From Desulforhopalus sp. (GTDB taxonomy: Bacteria; Desulfobacterota; Desulfobulbia; Desulfobulbales; Desulfocapsaceae): DNA of 37,965 nucleotides. A program made the position numbers and the translations under genes. The number at the start of each line of letters is the position of its first letter. Position 1 is the first letter of the stretch. The stretch is from positions 1 through 37,965 of the forward strand of contig JANJUM010000053.1 of assembly GCA_024710585.1 (NCBI GenBank), written 5' to 3'. This document shows positions 26,323-34,129 of this stretch, piece after piece. Under the pieces are notes generated by a model. That model had not been told where the DNA came from and did not search any database. It saw only the letters and a program-made list of their open reading frames with translations.

Positions 26323-28101
26323 CTATTCGACCCGCGCCACCATCTCCTCGATCACCGCGAGGCCGCCCCGCCAGAAGCGTTCGTCGTCGAGGTCGATGCC
26401 GAAAACCTGCAGCAGCTCGTAGGGCGAGCGCGAGCCGCCGGAGGCGAGCAGGTCGAGGTATCTGGCGACGAAGGGCCGGCCTTCTGCCTGATAGAGGCGA
26501 TAGAGGGCGAGCACCAGCAGCTCGCCGAAGGCATAGGAGTAGACGTAGCCCGGGCTCTCGAGGAAGTGGGGGATATAGGACCACCACAACCCGTAGTCGT
26601 CGTCGAGGTGGACGGCGTCGCCGAACATGCGCCTTTGGCTGGCGAGCCAGTACCCGCTGAGTTCCTCGCAGCTCAGCTCCCCCCTGTCGCGTCGGCCCTG
26701 GTGCATCATGCCCTCGAACTCGTTCATCGCCGTCTGCCGAAAGACGGTGGCGAAGATGGACTCGATCTTGTGGCAGATGAGGGCGCGGCGTTCTCCCGCG
26801 TCGCCAAGCAGCGCCAGCTGGCGCTCGAAGACGAGCAGCTCGGCGAAGACCGAGGCGGTCTCGGCGAGCGGCGTCGGCGTCTCGCTGTTGTAGTGACCCT
26901 GGCGGGCGGCAAGCACCTGATGGATGCCGTGGCCGAGCTCGTGGGCGACGGTAGAGACATCGTTGACGTTGCCGGTGTAGTTGACCATCAGGTAAGGGTG
27001 GACGTCGGGCACGGTGGGATGGGCGAAGGCCCCGCCGCGCTTGTGCGGCAGCAGCGGGGCGTGGATCCAGCCCTTCATGAAGAAGCCGTCGGCGATCTCG
27101 GCCATCTCCGTCGAGAAGGGGGCGAACGCGTCGAGGACGATGCGGCGGCACTCCTGCCAGGAAATCTTCGCCGTCGGCAAGGAGGGCAGCGGGGCATAGC
27201 GGTCGTAGTGCTCCAGCCGTTTCAGGCCGAGCAGCCGCCGCTTGACCCGGTAGTAGCGCTGCACCAGATCGTAGCGGCTGGTCACCGCCCCAACCAGGGT
27301 GGCCACGGTCTCCTCGCGCAGCTGGTTGTCGAGGTTCATGGCCTCGAGCCAGCTCCGGTGGCGGCGCTGGCGGTCGGTGATCATCTTCTCCGCCGCCAGG
27401 GTATTATATATATGGGTGAGGATGTGGCTCTGGCCGCGCAGCCCGGCGGTCATGTCCCGCGCCGCCTGGCGGCGCACCCGCCGTTGCGGGTGGTGCAGGT
27501 CGGCGAGCACTTCCTCCTCGCTGCGTTGCCTGGGGCCGAAGGTGGTATGGCCGAGGACCTTGTCGAAGAGCGAGGTCCAGCTGTTGCGGCCCACCGCCTC
27601 GCGCTCGGCGAGCAGCCGCTCTTCGGCCAGCGAGAGGAGATGGGGGCTGTAGAGGCGCAGTTGCTGGAGATAGTGGCGATAGCCGGCCAGCGCCGGATGT
27701 TCGAGGAGGCCTTGCGCCCGCTCTTCGTCGAGGCGGCTGAACTCAAGCGCAAAGAAGACCGTCTCCGCCGCGCAGCTGGCGCCCAGCTCGTGCATGCCCT
27801 GGTCCAGCGCCGAGGCGGCGGCGTTGTCGAGCTGGGTGGCGAAGAGGAGAAAGGCATAGGCGCCAAGTTTCGCCAGGGTGCAGTCGAGGGTCTCGAGCCG
27901 TGCCACCAGCAGGGCGAGCGCGGGGGCGTCGAGGTCGGCCACTTTGTTGGAGAAGTCCCGCCGCAGGGCAGGGGCTTCCGTGCGGCACCAGGCGACGTCG
28001 TCGGCAAGGCGCCCGTCGTCCGCACCGGCGTAGAGATCAGCCAGGTTCCACAGCACCGTGGCGGTGTCGAGCTCGTCTTGTGCCGGGAGACCGTCGCTCA
28101 T
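26323..28101 (-). CDS. pepF: M3-family oligoendopeptidase (PepF type)
   Basis: This 592-residue zinc metallopeptidase of the M3 (thimet/oligoendopeptidase F) family degrades short peptides in the cytoplasm. The zinc site H387-E-L-G-H391 is followed by the third ligand in ETASVFAE, and typical surrounding motifs are ISWQECRRIVLDAF, GAFAHPTVPDVHPYLMVNYTGN and YSYAFGELLVLALY. The start was set at 28101, with GGCGG upstream; another ATG at 28116 lies one nt after the trpA stop and cannot be excluded, which would suggest coupling to trpA. Being downstream of trpBA may be only operon convenience. Confidence 0.93.
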   Translation of the reverse strand: MSDGLPAQDELDTATVLWNLADLYAGADDGRLADDVAWCRTEAPALRRDFSNKVADLDAPALALLVARLETLDCTLAKLGAYAFLLFATQLDNAAASALDQGMHELGASCAAETVFFALEFSRLDEERAQGLLEHPALAGYRHYLQQLRLYSPHLLSLAEERLLAEREAVGRNSWTSLFDKVLGHTTFGPRQRSEEEVLADLHHPQRRVRRQAARDMTAGLRGQSHILTHIYNTLAAEKMITDRQRRHRSWLEAMNLDNQLREETVATLVGAVTSRYDLVQRYYRVKRRLLGLKRLEHYDRYAPLPSLPTAKISWQECRRIVLDAFAPFSTEMAEIADGFFMKGWIHAPLLPHKRGGAFAHPTVPDVHPYLMVNYTGNVNDVSTVAHELGHGIHQVLAARQGHYNSETPTPLAETASVFAELLVFERQLALLGDAGERRALICHKIESIFATVFRQTAMNEFEGMMHQGRRDRGELSCEELSGYWLASQRRMFGDAVHLDDDYGLWWSYIPHFLESPGYVYSYAFGELLVLALYRLYQAEGRPFVARYLDLLASGGSRSPYELLQVFGIDLDDERFWRGGLAVIEEMVARVE

Positions 28102-28117
28102 CGCTGCCCCGCCCATG

Positions 28118-28882
28118 TCAGCGCAGCCCGGCGATGAAGGGGGCTACCGCGGCTGGGCCCTCGCTGTCGACGAGGCGGATGGTCTCCGAGCCGATTACCG
28201 CCATGTCGGCCTTGCCGGAGATGGCGGCGATATCCTCGCGGCTGCGGATACCGAAGCCCACTGCCAGTGGCAGGCTGGTGGCTGCCCGGCAGCGGGCGAG
28301 GTAGCGGTCGAAGTCTTCGTCGAAGCTCGACTGCTTGCCGGTGACGCCGCGGCGGGCGACACAGTAGATGAAACCGTCGGCGACGCGGTGGAGCTCGGCC
28401 ATGCGCCCCTCGGTGCTGGTCGGGGCGAAGATCGGTACCGCTGCCACCCCGGTTTCCCTGGCGAGACGATAGTAGTCGCCGCCCATCTCCGGCGGCAGGT
28501 CGGGGACGATGAGTCCCTTGATGCCTGCCGCGGCGCAGTCGGCGAAGAAGCGCTCCTCGCCGTACTTGAAGATGATGTTGTAGTAGGTCATGAAGAGGAA
28601 AGGGATGGGGTGCTGACGGGTCATCTCCGCGGCGAAGGCCATGCAGTCGGCGACTTTGGTGCCGGCGGCGATGCTCTCCTGGTTGGCTTTGAGAATGACC
28701 GGGCCGTCGGCCATGGGCTCGGAGAAGGGGATCTGCATCTCGATGCAGTCGACGCCGCCGGCGACCATGCCGGCGATCACCTCGCGGTTGATGGCGAAGG
28801 AGGGGTAGCCGAGGACGATATGGGTCATCAGCAGGACATTTTTGCCGGCAAGGCGGCTGCGCAGTTCGGTTTCAAGTGACAT
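28118..28882 (-). CDS. trpA: Tryptophan synthase alpha chain
   Basis: This 254-residue TIM-barrel subunit cleaves indole-3-glycerol phosphate to indole and glyceraldehyde-3-phosphate. Catalytic residues are present: E48 in CIEMQIPFSEP and D59 in MADG. The phosphate-binding ends GFGI and AVIGS match the family. The usual second Asp of FSDP is Glu here. The start at 28882 (MSLETELR) gives a normal N-terminus; five extra codons upstream are unlikely. The gene follows trpB after 34 nt, and the two proteins form the alpha2beta2 complex that channels indole. Other trp genes are absent from the window. Confidence 0.94.
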   Translation of the reverse strand: MSLETELRSRLAGKNVLLMTHIVLGYPSFAINREVIAGMVAGGVDCIEMQIPFSEPMADGPVILKANQESIAAGTKVADCMAFAAEMTRQHPIPFLFMTYYNIIFKYGEERFFADCAAAGIKGLIVPDLPPEMGGDYYRLARETGVAAVPIFAPTSTEGRMAELHRVADGFIYCVARRGVTGKQSSFDEDFDRYLARCRAATSLPLAVGFGIRSREDIAAISGKADMAVIGSETIRLVDSEGPAAVAPFIAGLR

Positions 28883-28916
28883 ATGGGTACACCGCATGAG
28901 GATGGGGGTGGATGGC

Positions 28917-30146
28917 TTATCGCTGGTACTGCCTGGCGCGCTCGACGATGAACTCCTTCCATGACGGGTCGTCGAAGGCGTGGGCGATAGTGAAGATGTC
29001 CTTGTCGCCGCGGCCCGACTGGTTGATGACGATGGCCTCGTCGGGCCGCATCTCCGCCGCCTCCTTGAAGGCCTGGACGAAGGCGTGGGCCGACTCGAGG
29101 GCAGGGATGATGCCCTCCATGCGCATGGTCAGGTCGAGGGCCTCCATGACCTCGCTGTCGGTGGCGGCGGTAAAGCGCACGCGGCGACGGTCGGCGAGGT
29201 CGGCGAGGATCGGGCTGACGCCGACGTAGTCGAGGCCGGCGGCCACCGAGTGGGTCTCGCGCATCTGCCCGTCCTCGTCCTGGAGGAACATGCTGCGATA
29301 GCCCTGGGCCACCCCGGGGCTGGCGTCGCGGCCGCAGAGGCGACAGGCGTGCAGGCCAGTGTCGAGGCCGCGGCCGCCTGCCTCGACCCCCACCAGCTGC
29401 ACCTCGGGGTCGTCGAGAAAGCCCTGGAAGATGCCCATGGCGTTGGAGCCGCCGCCGACGCAGGCATAGACCCGCGCCGGCAGCCGGCCATGGCTGGCGA
29501 GGATCTGCCGGCGCGCCTCGGTGCCGACGATGGACTGGAACCAGGCGACCATTTCCGGGAAGGGCGCCGGGCCGCAGGCGGTGCCGAAGACGTAGTGGGT
29601 GTCGTCGACGTTGGTCACCCAATCGCGGAAGGCCTCGTTGATGGCGTCCTTGAGGGTGCGCGAGCCGTCCTTGACGGAGACCACGGTGGCGCCCATCTTC
29701 TCCATCCAGAAGACGTTGGGGCGCTGCCGCTGCACGTCGACCTCGCCCATGTAGATGGTGCACTTGAGGCCGAACTTGGCGGCCATGGTGGCGGTGGCCA
29801 TGCCGTGCTGGCCGGCCCCGGTCTCGGCGATGACCCGTTTCTTGCCCATGCGCCGCACGAGGAGCCCCTGGCCCATGACGTTGTTGGCCTTGTGGGCCCC
29901 GGTGTGGTTGAGGTCCTCGCGCTTGATGTAGATCTGCGCCCCGCCGAAGTGCCGGCTCAGGTTGGCGGCGTGGGTGAGCGGCGTCGGGCGGCAGGAATAG
30001 CTGGACATGAGCTGCAGGAACTCCTGCCAGAAGCTTGGGTCGGCCTGGGCTTGCCGCAGGGCGGCGGTCAGCTCGGTGAAGGTCTGATGGAGGATTTCGG
30101 GGATGTAGGCCCCGCCCCATTGGCCGAAGAAACCGTTGTCGTTCAT
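28917..30146 (-). CDS. trpB: Tryptophan synthase beta chain
   Basis: This 409-residue PLP enzyme joins indole and serine to make tryptophan. Key residues: PLP lysine K86 in HTGAHKANN, catalytic E108 in AETGAGQHG, and the phosphate loop GGGSNAMG. The N-terminus FGQWGGAYIPEIL and the end with NQSGRGDKD match TrpB1-type partners of TrpA. It is first in trpB-trpA-pepF. The 311-nt region upstream has a 7-bp hairpin (30200-30220) but no run of Trp codons, so a classical leader-peptide attenuator is not seen. Confidence 0.96.
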   Translation of the reverse strand: MNDNGFFGQWGGAYIPEILHQTFTELTAALRQAQADPSFWQEFLQLMSSYSCRPTPLTHAANLSRHFGGAQIYIKREDLNHTGAHKANNVMGQGLLVRRMGKKRVIAETGAGQHGMATATMAAKFGLKCTIYMGEVDVQRQRPNVFWMEKMGATVVSVKDGSRTLKDAINEAFRDWVTNVDDTHYVFGTACGPAPFPEMVAWFQSIVGTEARRQILASHGRLPARVYACVGGGSNAMGIFQGFLDDPEVQLVGVEAGGRGLDTGLHACRLCGRDASPGVAQGYRSMFLQDEDGQMRETHSVAAGLDYVGVSPILADLADRRRVRFTAATDSEVMEALDLTMRMEGIIPALESAHAFVQAFKEAAEMRPDEAIVINQSGRGDKDIFTIAHAFDDPSWKEFIVERARQYQR

Positions 30147-30457
30147 GATCGTGTCCGTTCCGTGGTGGTGTTGCGTCCCGGTTCCCGGGTCGCTCGTGGC
30201 CCGACCGGAAAAGGGTCGGGGGAATGATTGCCCCGCCCCGCTGTCGGGGGCAGTGGCCGATGGCGGCCGTCGGGCGCGCCGAAAAACGTCCGCCTTCTGC
30301 CGGAGCGCGGCCTCTAGCCGGAAGAACTCCTTGAAAATGGCGGGGAAATGTTGCTATGCTGAAAGCGGTCCGGCCGTTTCGCCAGTGTTTGCGGCGGGTC
30401 GGCCGCCGCGGGCGAATCGCCCGGCCACATAACCCTCAGACGGTCAAGGAGAACCGC
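30147..30457. other. Divergent intergenic region between trpB and fliW
   Basis: This is 311 nt without a gene. It contains the fliW promoter (30331-30360) and a GC hairpin CCCGACC/GGTCGGG (30200-30220, 7-nt loop) in the presumed trpB leader. No T-run follows the hairpin. No clear minus-strand promoter is visible. Confidence 0.5.
30331..30360 (+). promoter_or_regulatory. Candidate sigma-70 promoter for fliW
   Basis: TTGAAA (30331-30336) and TATGCT (30355-30360) have an 18-nt spacer, with TG one base before the -10 (extended -10). No flagellar sigma-28 box is visible, so fliW seems to be under housekeeping control. Confidence 0.55.
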
Positions 30458-30895
30458 ATGGCCAAAGACGGAGCAGTCGCCGAAACCCCGAAGATCGATA
30501 CGGAGAAAGTCCTGACCTTTCCCCAGGGAATTCCAGGGTTCGAAAAGTACACCACCTTCCTGGTCTATCACAAGGAAGAAAATGACCTCAACGTCTACTG
30601 GATGGAATCGACGCTTACGCCACAGGTCACCTTCACCATCGTCGACCCCGGCGAGTACGGCCTCAGCTACGATTTCGAGCTCACCGACGAGGAGCGCGCG
30701 CTCATCGACGCCAGGGGCCCTGAGGAAATCGGCGTGTTCATGATGCTCAGCAAGAAGGACGACGAGGGCAAGCCTTTCCGCGGCTTGAACGCCAATATCT
30801 CAGGGCCGCTCATCGTCAACCTGCGCAGCCGTCTCGGCCTGCAGAAGGTCATTCGCCGGGCGCGCCTCAGCGCCACCATCGTTCAGAAGGAGTAA
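30458..30895 (+). CDS. fliW: Flagellar assembly factor FliW
   Basis: This 145-residue protein binds flagellin and antagonises the RNA-binding regulator CsrA, so flagellin synthesis follows filament assembly. It shows LTFPQGIPGFEKYTTFLV, the typical FliW start, then ELTDEERALI, GVFMMLSKK and the end ISGPLIVNLRSRLGLQKV. The start has AAGGAGA at good spacing. Unlike many genomes there is no csrA or flgL next to it; the nearest neighbours are trpB and an unknown gene. Its last 13 nt overlap the end of the convergent minus-strand gene. Confidence 0.95.
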   Translation: MAKDGAVAETPKIDTEKVLTFPQGIPGFEKYTTFLVYHKEENDLNVYWMESTLTPQVTFTIVDPGEYGLSYDFELTDEERALIDARGPEEIGVFMMLSKKDDEGKPFRGLNANISGPLIVNLRSRLGLQKVIRRARLSATIVQKE

Positions 30896-32496
30896 GCTCC
30901 CTTCTCCGGCAGCCGGGCACGGCAGGCGGTGGCGAAGTCCTCCGGGTAGTGGCCGTTGATGTAGCGCAGCTGCATCTCGCTGAAGGCGCCGGGGGACTCG
31001 GGCAGCCGCGGCAGCAGGGCGTAGAGCAGTGGCTGGCCGTTGTCACCGCCGAGGCGCTTGCCGTATTCGATGGAGGTGACCATGGCAGCGCCGAGCCCGG
31101 CCAGCACCCGTTGCGCGGTCAACAGAGCGAAGTCGAGCGAGCGGCGCCGGGCGCTGTCGCACTCGACGATATTGCCGGCGACACGGCCCTCCCCGTCGGG
31201 CAGGGTCATCAGCTGCAATTCCCACTGCGAGGTCTGTGCCTTGGGCACGAAGAGCATGACCCGCTCGTCCTTCCATACCACCAGATCGGCCGGCAGATCG
31301 CGGCGACCGTCGAGGCGGCTGTTGCCGGCGATGGCGCGGCGATAGTCGGCGAAAAAGTCGCCGCCGCAGGTTTTCCGGTAATCGGCAATGACCTCGGCCA
31401 CCATGTCGCCGCTGGCAAAGGCGGCAAGCATCCCCTGGATCTCCTCGCATCCCCCGTGGTAGCAGGGCACCGTCGCCGGAACCATGGCGTACTGCTGGTG
31501 CACCTGCTGGTGCGAGGCGTGCAGCCGGTAGCCTGAGGGGGCGTAGTCGAAGCCGAAATTCCATCCCCACAGCGTCGCCTGGCCGGCGGCGGGAGCCTGG
31601 GCGGCAACGAGCGCCAGGCGCAGCTGTTCGAGGCCTTCTTCATTCAAAATGGCTCCCGTCGGCGGCAGCGGCAGGCCGAGCTGCGCGGCAAGGCGCACAT
31701 AGCTGCGCTGGTAGTAGAGATGGCGCAGGCCGCGCATGTCGTCGCCGGAAAGGGCGTTGATGCGGTAGCGCACCGCGTCCTCGGCCATGTTGGCGGCGTA
31801 GTGGCCGCCGGCAATATAGGAGTTGCGCCGCAGGTATTCGTAGACGTGACTGCCTCCCGGCTTCTGCCACTCGCCGACGATCTCGCTGCCGCCCTGGGCG
31901 CCGGGGCGCAGCACCATGGCGATCTTGTAGTCGTCGGGAAGGTGAGGGTTGTTGGCCACCGCCTCGTAGAGGGCGTGATCGCTTATGGCCGGCCGCGGAC
32001 CGCGTTCCCCGACCAGGTCATACTGCAGGCCAACCGGGCGGCCGTCGCACAAGAGCAGACGGCAGCTGCGCTGCGCCAGGATGACGAGGTCGTCGGGATC
32101 GGTGGAGGTGGTGGCCAAGGCGAGCAGCAGGGGACGCGGCAGGGCGGCGAGCAGTTCGGCATCGCCCCCCCTTTCGCGCAGGAGGGCGGAGAGGGAGACC
32201 TCAGGTGGCTGCGGCAGGCGGATGCGCGACAGGTCGGCGGCGCTGGCGTCGGCCCACTCCTTGTCGATATAGGTGCAGCCCTTGAAGGGCAAGGGATTGG
32301 GGATTTCGAAGATCCAGTCGGCGCCGTCCACCTTCACCTCGCCCTCTGGGAAATTGCGGCGGTTGTCGAGCGGCGTGCCGTCGGGGCCGCGGCCGAGTTC
32401 GGCCAGGCGGGTGTCGCGGCGCAGGTTGGCGACGGAGTACGAGGGCTTGTGGATGCCGTAACGAAATATTCCCGGAGGGGCGATGCAGGTTCTCAT
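30883..32496 (-). CDS. Uncharacterised 537-residue protein with HIT/GalT-like histidine cluster
   Basis: I do not recognise a named family with certainty. The protein is cytoplasmic, with no signal or membrane helix. A histidine-rich stretch at about residues 325-340 reads GYRLHASHQQVHQQYAM, reminiscent of the H-x-H-x-Q active sites of HIT/GalT-type nucleotidylyltransferases and Ap4A phosphorylases. WGWNFGFDYAPSG precedes it and PCYHGGCEEIQ follows. Other conserved-looking blocks are GGSHVYEYLRRNSYIAGGHYAANMAED (split by variable loops) and the C-terminal RYINGHYPEDF. Mo- or Fe-S-type Cys motifs are absent. It could be a nucleotidyl- or phosphoryl-transferase; this is inference only. A good promoter lies at 32664-32692. 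Its end overlaps fliW by 13 nt, tail to tail. Confidence 0.8.
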   Translation of the reverse strand: MRTCIAPPGIFRYGIHKPSYSVANLRRDTRLAELGRGPDGTPLDNRRNFPEGEVKVDGADWIFEIPNPLPFKGCTYIDKEWADASAADLSRIRLPQPPEVSLSALLRERGGDAELLAALPRPLLLALATTSTDPDDLVILAQRSCRLLLCDGRPVGLQYDLVGERGPRPAISDHALYEAVANNPHLPDDYKIAMVLRPGAQGGSEIVGEWQKPGGSHVYEYLRRNSYIAGGHYAANMAEDAVRYRINALSGDDMRGLRHLYYQRSYVRLAAQLGLPLPPTGAILNEEGLEQLRLALVAAQAPAAGQATLWGWNFGFDYAPSGYRLHASHQQVHQQYAMVPATVPCYHGGCEEIQGMLAAFASGDMVAEVIADYRKTCGGDFFADYRRAIAGNSRLDGRRDLPADLVVWKDERVMLFVPKAQTSQWELQLMTLPDGEGRVAGNIVECDSARRRSLDFALLTAQRVLAGLGAAMVTSIEYGKRLGGDNGQPLLYALLPRLPESPGAFSEMQLRYINGHYPEDFATACRARLPEKGAYSF

Positions 32497-32663
32497 GGTT
32501 GGTTCGGTAGGCTGTGGGTGGAGTGTCGGCCGGACCTTGGCGAGATGCTATCCGGACGGTTCACGCATGCCACAGCGGGAGGCAAAGCGGATGATGCCTT
32601 CCCCGTGGCACGGGGCATCTTGAAACGGGGCCGGGGCAGGGCGTTTTCTGCGGCCGTGCAGCT

Positions 32664-32692
32664 TTTATAGCCGGGCGCGAGACCTATGGCAA
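32664..32692 (-). promoter_or_regulatory. Candidate promoter for the uncharacterised gene
   Basis: On the minus strand TTGCCA (32692-32687) and TATAAA (32669-32664) are separated by exactly 17 nt. The leader to the start at 32496 would be about 160 nt. This separates the gene from rsmI transcriptionally. Confidence 0.5.
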
Positions 32693-32737
32693 GAGCGGCG
32701 CCACCCCTGGGCCTGTCTTCCTGGCTCTTCGCCCGGC

Positions 32738-33583
32738 TCAGCGCCAGAGCTGCAGGGCCTTCTGGTAAACCTGGGAGCGCGACAGGCCGAGGTCGGCGGC
32801 GAGCTTGCGGCTGACGTCCTTCAAGGACAGCTCGGAGTTGTCGCGGTACCAGACAATCAGCTCCTCCACGGTCTCCGGCTTGACCTCTTCCTCGCCGCCG
32901 GGGTGGACGACGATGACGAACTCTCCGCGATTTTTGCCCAGGCGGCTTTTGTCGAGAAGGCCGGAGAGGCTGTCCTCGTGGAGTTCTTCGAAGGTCTTGG
33001 TCAGCTCCCGCGCCCAGAGGGCATGCCGGTCGCCGAGCACTGCGAGGAGATCGGCGAGAAAATCTTCGAGGCGGTGCGGCGCCTCGTAGAACACCAGGGG
33101 GAAGGGGCTGTTGACGAGGGTGGCGAGCTTCTGGCGGCGGCGGTTGCCTTTGGCGGGCAGAAAGCCGATAAAGAGGAAGCCGTCGTCGGCGATGCCGGCA
33201 GCGCTCATGGCGGTGGTGGCGGCGCAGGCCCCCGGCAGGGGGACCACCGGCAGGCCGCGGCGTCGCGCCTCCCTGACCACCACCGCCCCCGGGTCGGAGA
33301 TTCCCGGGGTGCCGGCGTCGCTGATCAGGGCGATGTTTTCCCCCTCGGCGAGGCGGGCGAGGAGTTCCTCGCCGCGCTCGGCCTCCTTCTCCCGGTAGTA
33401 GCTGATCAGCGGCGTGGCGATACCGAAGTGGTTGAGCAGATTTCTGCTGTGGCGGGTATCCTCGGCGGCGATGAGGTGAACCTCCTTGAGGACGCGCAAG
33501 GCCCGCAGGGTGATGTCTTCGAGATTGCCGATGGGCGTGGGGACGATATAGAGCGTGCCGGGGTGTGGCCGGGCGTCGTTCAT
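32738..33583 (-). CDS. rsmI: 16S rRNA 2'-O-methyltransferase RsmI
   Basis: This is a 281-residue SAM-dependent tetrapyrrole-methylase-fold enzyme that methylates C1402 of 16S rRNA. Family motifs are LYIVPTPIGNLEDITLRAL, AEDTRHSRNLLNHF, ISDAGTPGISDPG, PLPGACAATTAM and FYEAPHRLEDFL. The C-terminal helical domain (VSRKLAADLGLSRSQVYQ) is complete. The start has GAGGAG at good spacing. The gene stands alone and diverges from the metal-efflux operon. Confidence 0.96.
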   Translation of the reverse strand: MNDARPHPGTLYIVPTPIGNLEDITLRALRVLKEVHLIAAEDTRHSRNLLNHFGIATPLISYYREKEAERGEELLARLAEGENIALISDAGTPGISDPGAVVVREARRRGLPVVPLPGACAATTAMSAAGIADDGFLFIGFLPAKGNRRRQKLATLVNSPFPLVFYEAPHRLEDFLADLLAVLGDRHALWARELTKTFEELHEDSLSGLLDKSRLGKNRGEFVIVVHPGGEEEVKPETVEELIVWYRDNSELSLKDVSRKLAADLGLSRSQVYQKALQLWR

Positions 33584-33661
33584 GGAAACTCCTCGATGGC
33601 GGTGGCGTGGCTGGGGTTGCTCGCACTATGCGTCCACCGCGGGAAAATTGCATCAGCTTTC

Positions 33662-33689
33662 TTGACTTTTACCGGCCGGAGGCTACTAT
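33662..33689 (+). promoter_or_regulatory. Promoter of the metal-efflux operon
   Basis: TTGACT (33662-33667) and TACTAT (33684-33689) are 16 nt apart. The palindromic operator starts four nt after the -10, so repressor binding would block RNA polymerase. Confidence 0.55.
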
Positions 33690-33692
33690 ATG

Positions 33693-33710
33693 AATATATG
33701 ATCATATATT
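33693..33710. promoter_or_regulatory. 18-bp perfect palindrome, likely ArsR-family operator
   Basis: AATATATGATCATATATT is a perfect inverted repeat covering the expected transcription start. ArsR/SmtB repressors bind AT-rich palindromes of this kind (ATATATGN2CATATAT-like). It lies 21 nt before the repressor start codon, which points to autoregulation. Confidence 0.75.
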
Positions 33711-33731
33711 AAAACATCCCCTGGGGGCCTT

Positions 33732-34112
33732 ATGAACAACGACCGCTGCACGTGTCGCATCGTCCACGAAGACAAGGTGGCCCTGGCCAGGCGGCTGGCC
33801 CTTGACCCGGCCGCGGCCCAGGTCATGGGCAATTTTTTCAAGGCCTGCGCCGACCCGGGACGGTTGCGCATCCTGCATGCCCTGCTCCATCAGGAGATGT
33901 GCGTCTGCGACCTGGCCGCCCTGCTCGGCGTCTCCGAGTCGGCTGTCAGCCACCAGCTGCGGCTGCTGCGCACCCTTGGCCTGGTGGCCAACCGCCGCGA
34001 CGGGGTGGTTCTCTATTACCGGCTGGTGCCGGACAACCTGGGGCAGCTCTTCGCCCTGGCTGCGGAGCTGTGCGGCGCCGCCGCCGAGGCGGGCGAAGCG
34101 GCCCTGCCCTGA
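33732..34112 (+). CDS. ArsR/SmtB-family metal-sensing repressor (CadC-like)
   Basis: This 126-residue winged-helix repressor has an N-terminal cysteine pair (C6, C8) and the alpha-3 metal box EMCVCDLA (C57, C59), the four-thiolate arrangement of CadC-type Cd/Pb/Zn sensors. The DNA-recognition helix is in LLGVSESAVSHQLRLLRTLGL and the wing follows (NRRDGVVLYY). When metal binds, such repressors leave the operator. It probably controls itself and the permease 17 nt downstream through the palindrome at 33693-33710. The metal is not certain: Cd/Pb/Zn and As(III) are all compatible. Ribosome site is weak (GGGGG). Confidence 0.93.
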   Translation: MNNDRCTCRIVHEDKVALARRLALDPAAAQVMGNFFKACADPGRLRILHALLHQEMCVCDLAALLGVSESAVSHQLRLLRTLGLVANRRDGVVLYYRLVPDNLGQLFALAAELCGAAAEAGEAALP

Positions 34113-34129
34113 ACATGAGGTGAGCGATA

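Noticed and set aside
30200-30220. Trp attenuator in the trpB leader
   Set aside because: A 7-bp hairpin exists but there is no leader peptide with tandem Trp codons and no T-tract.
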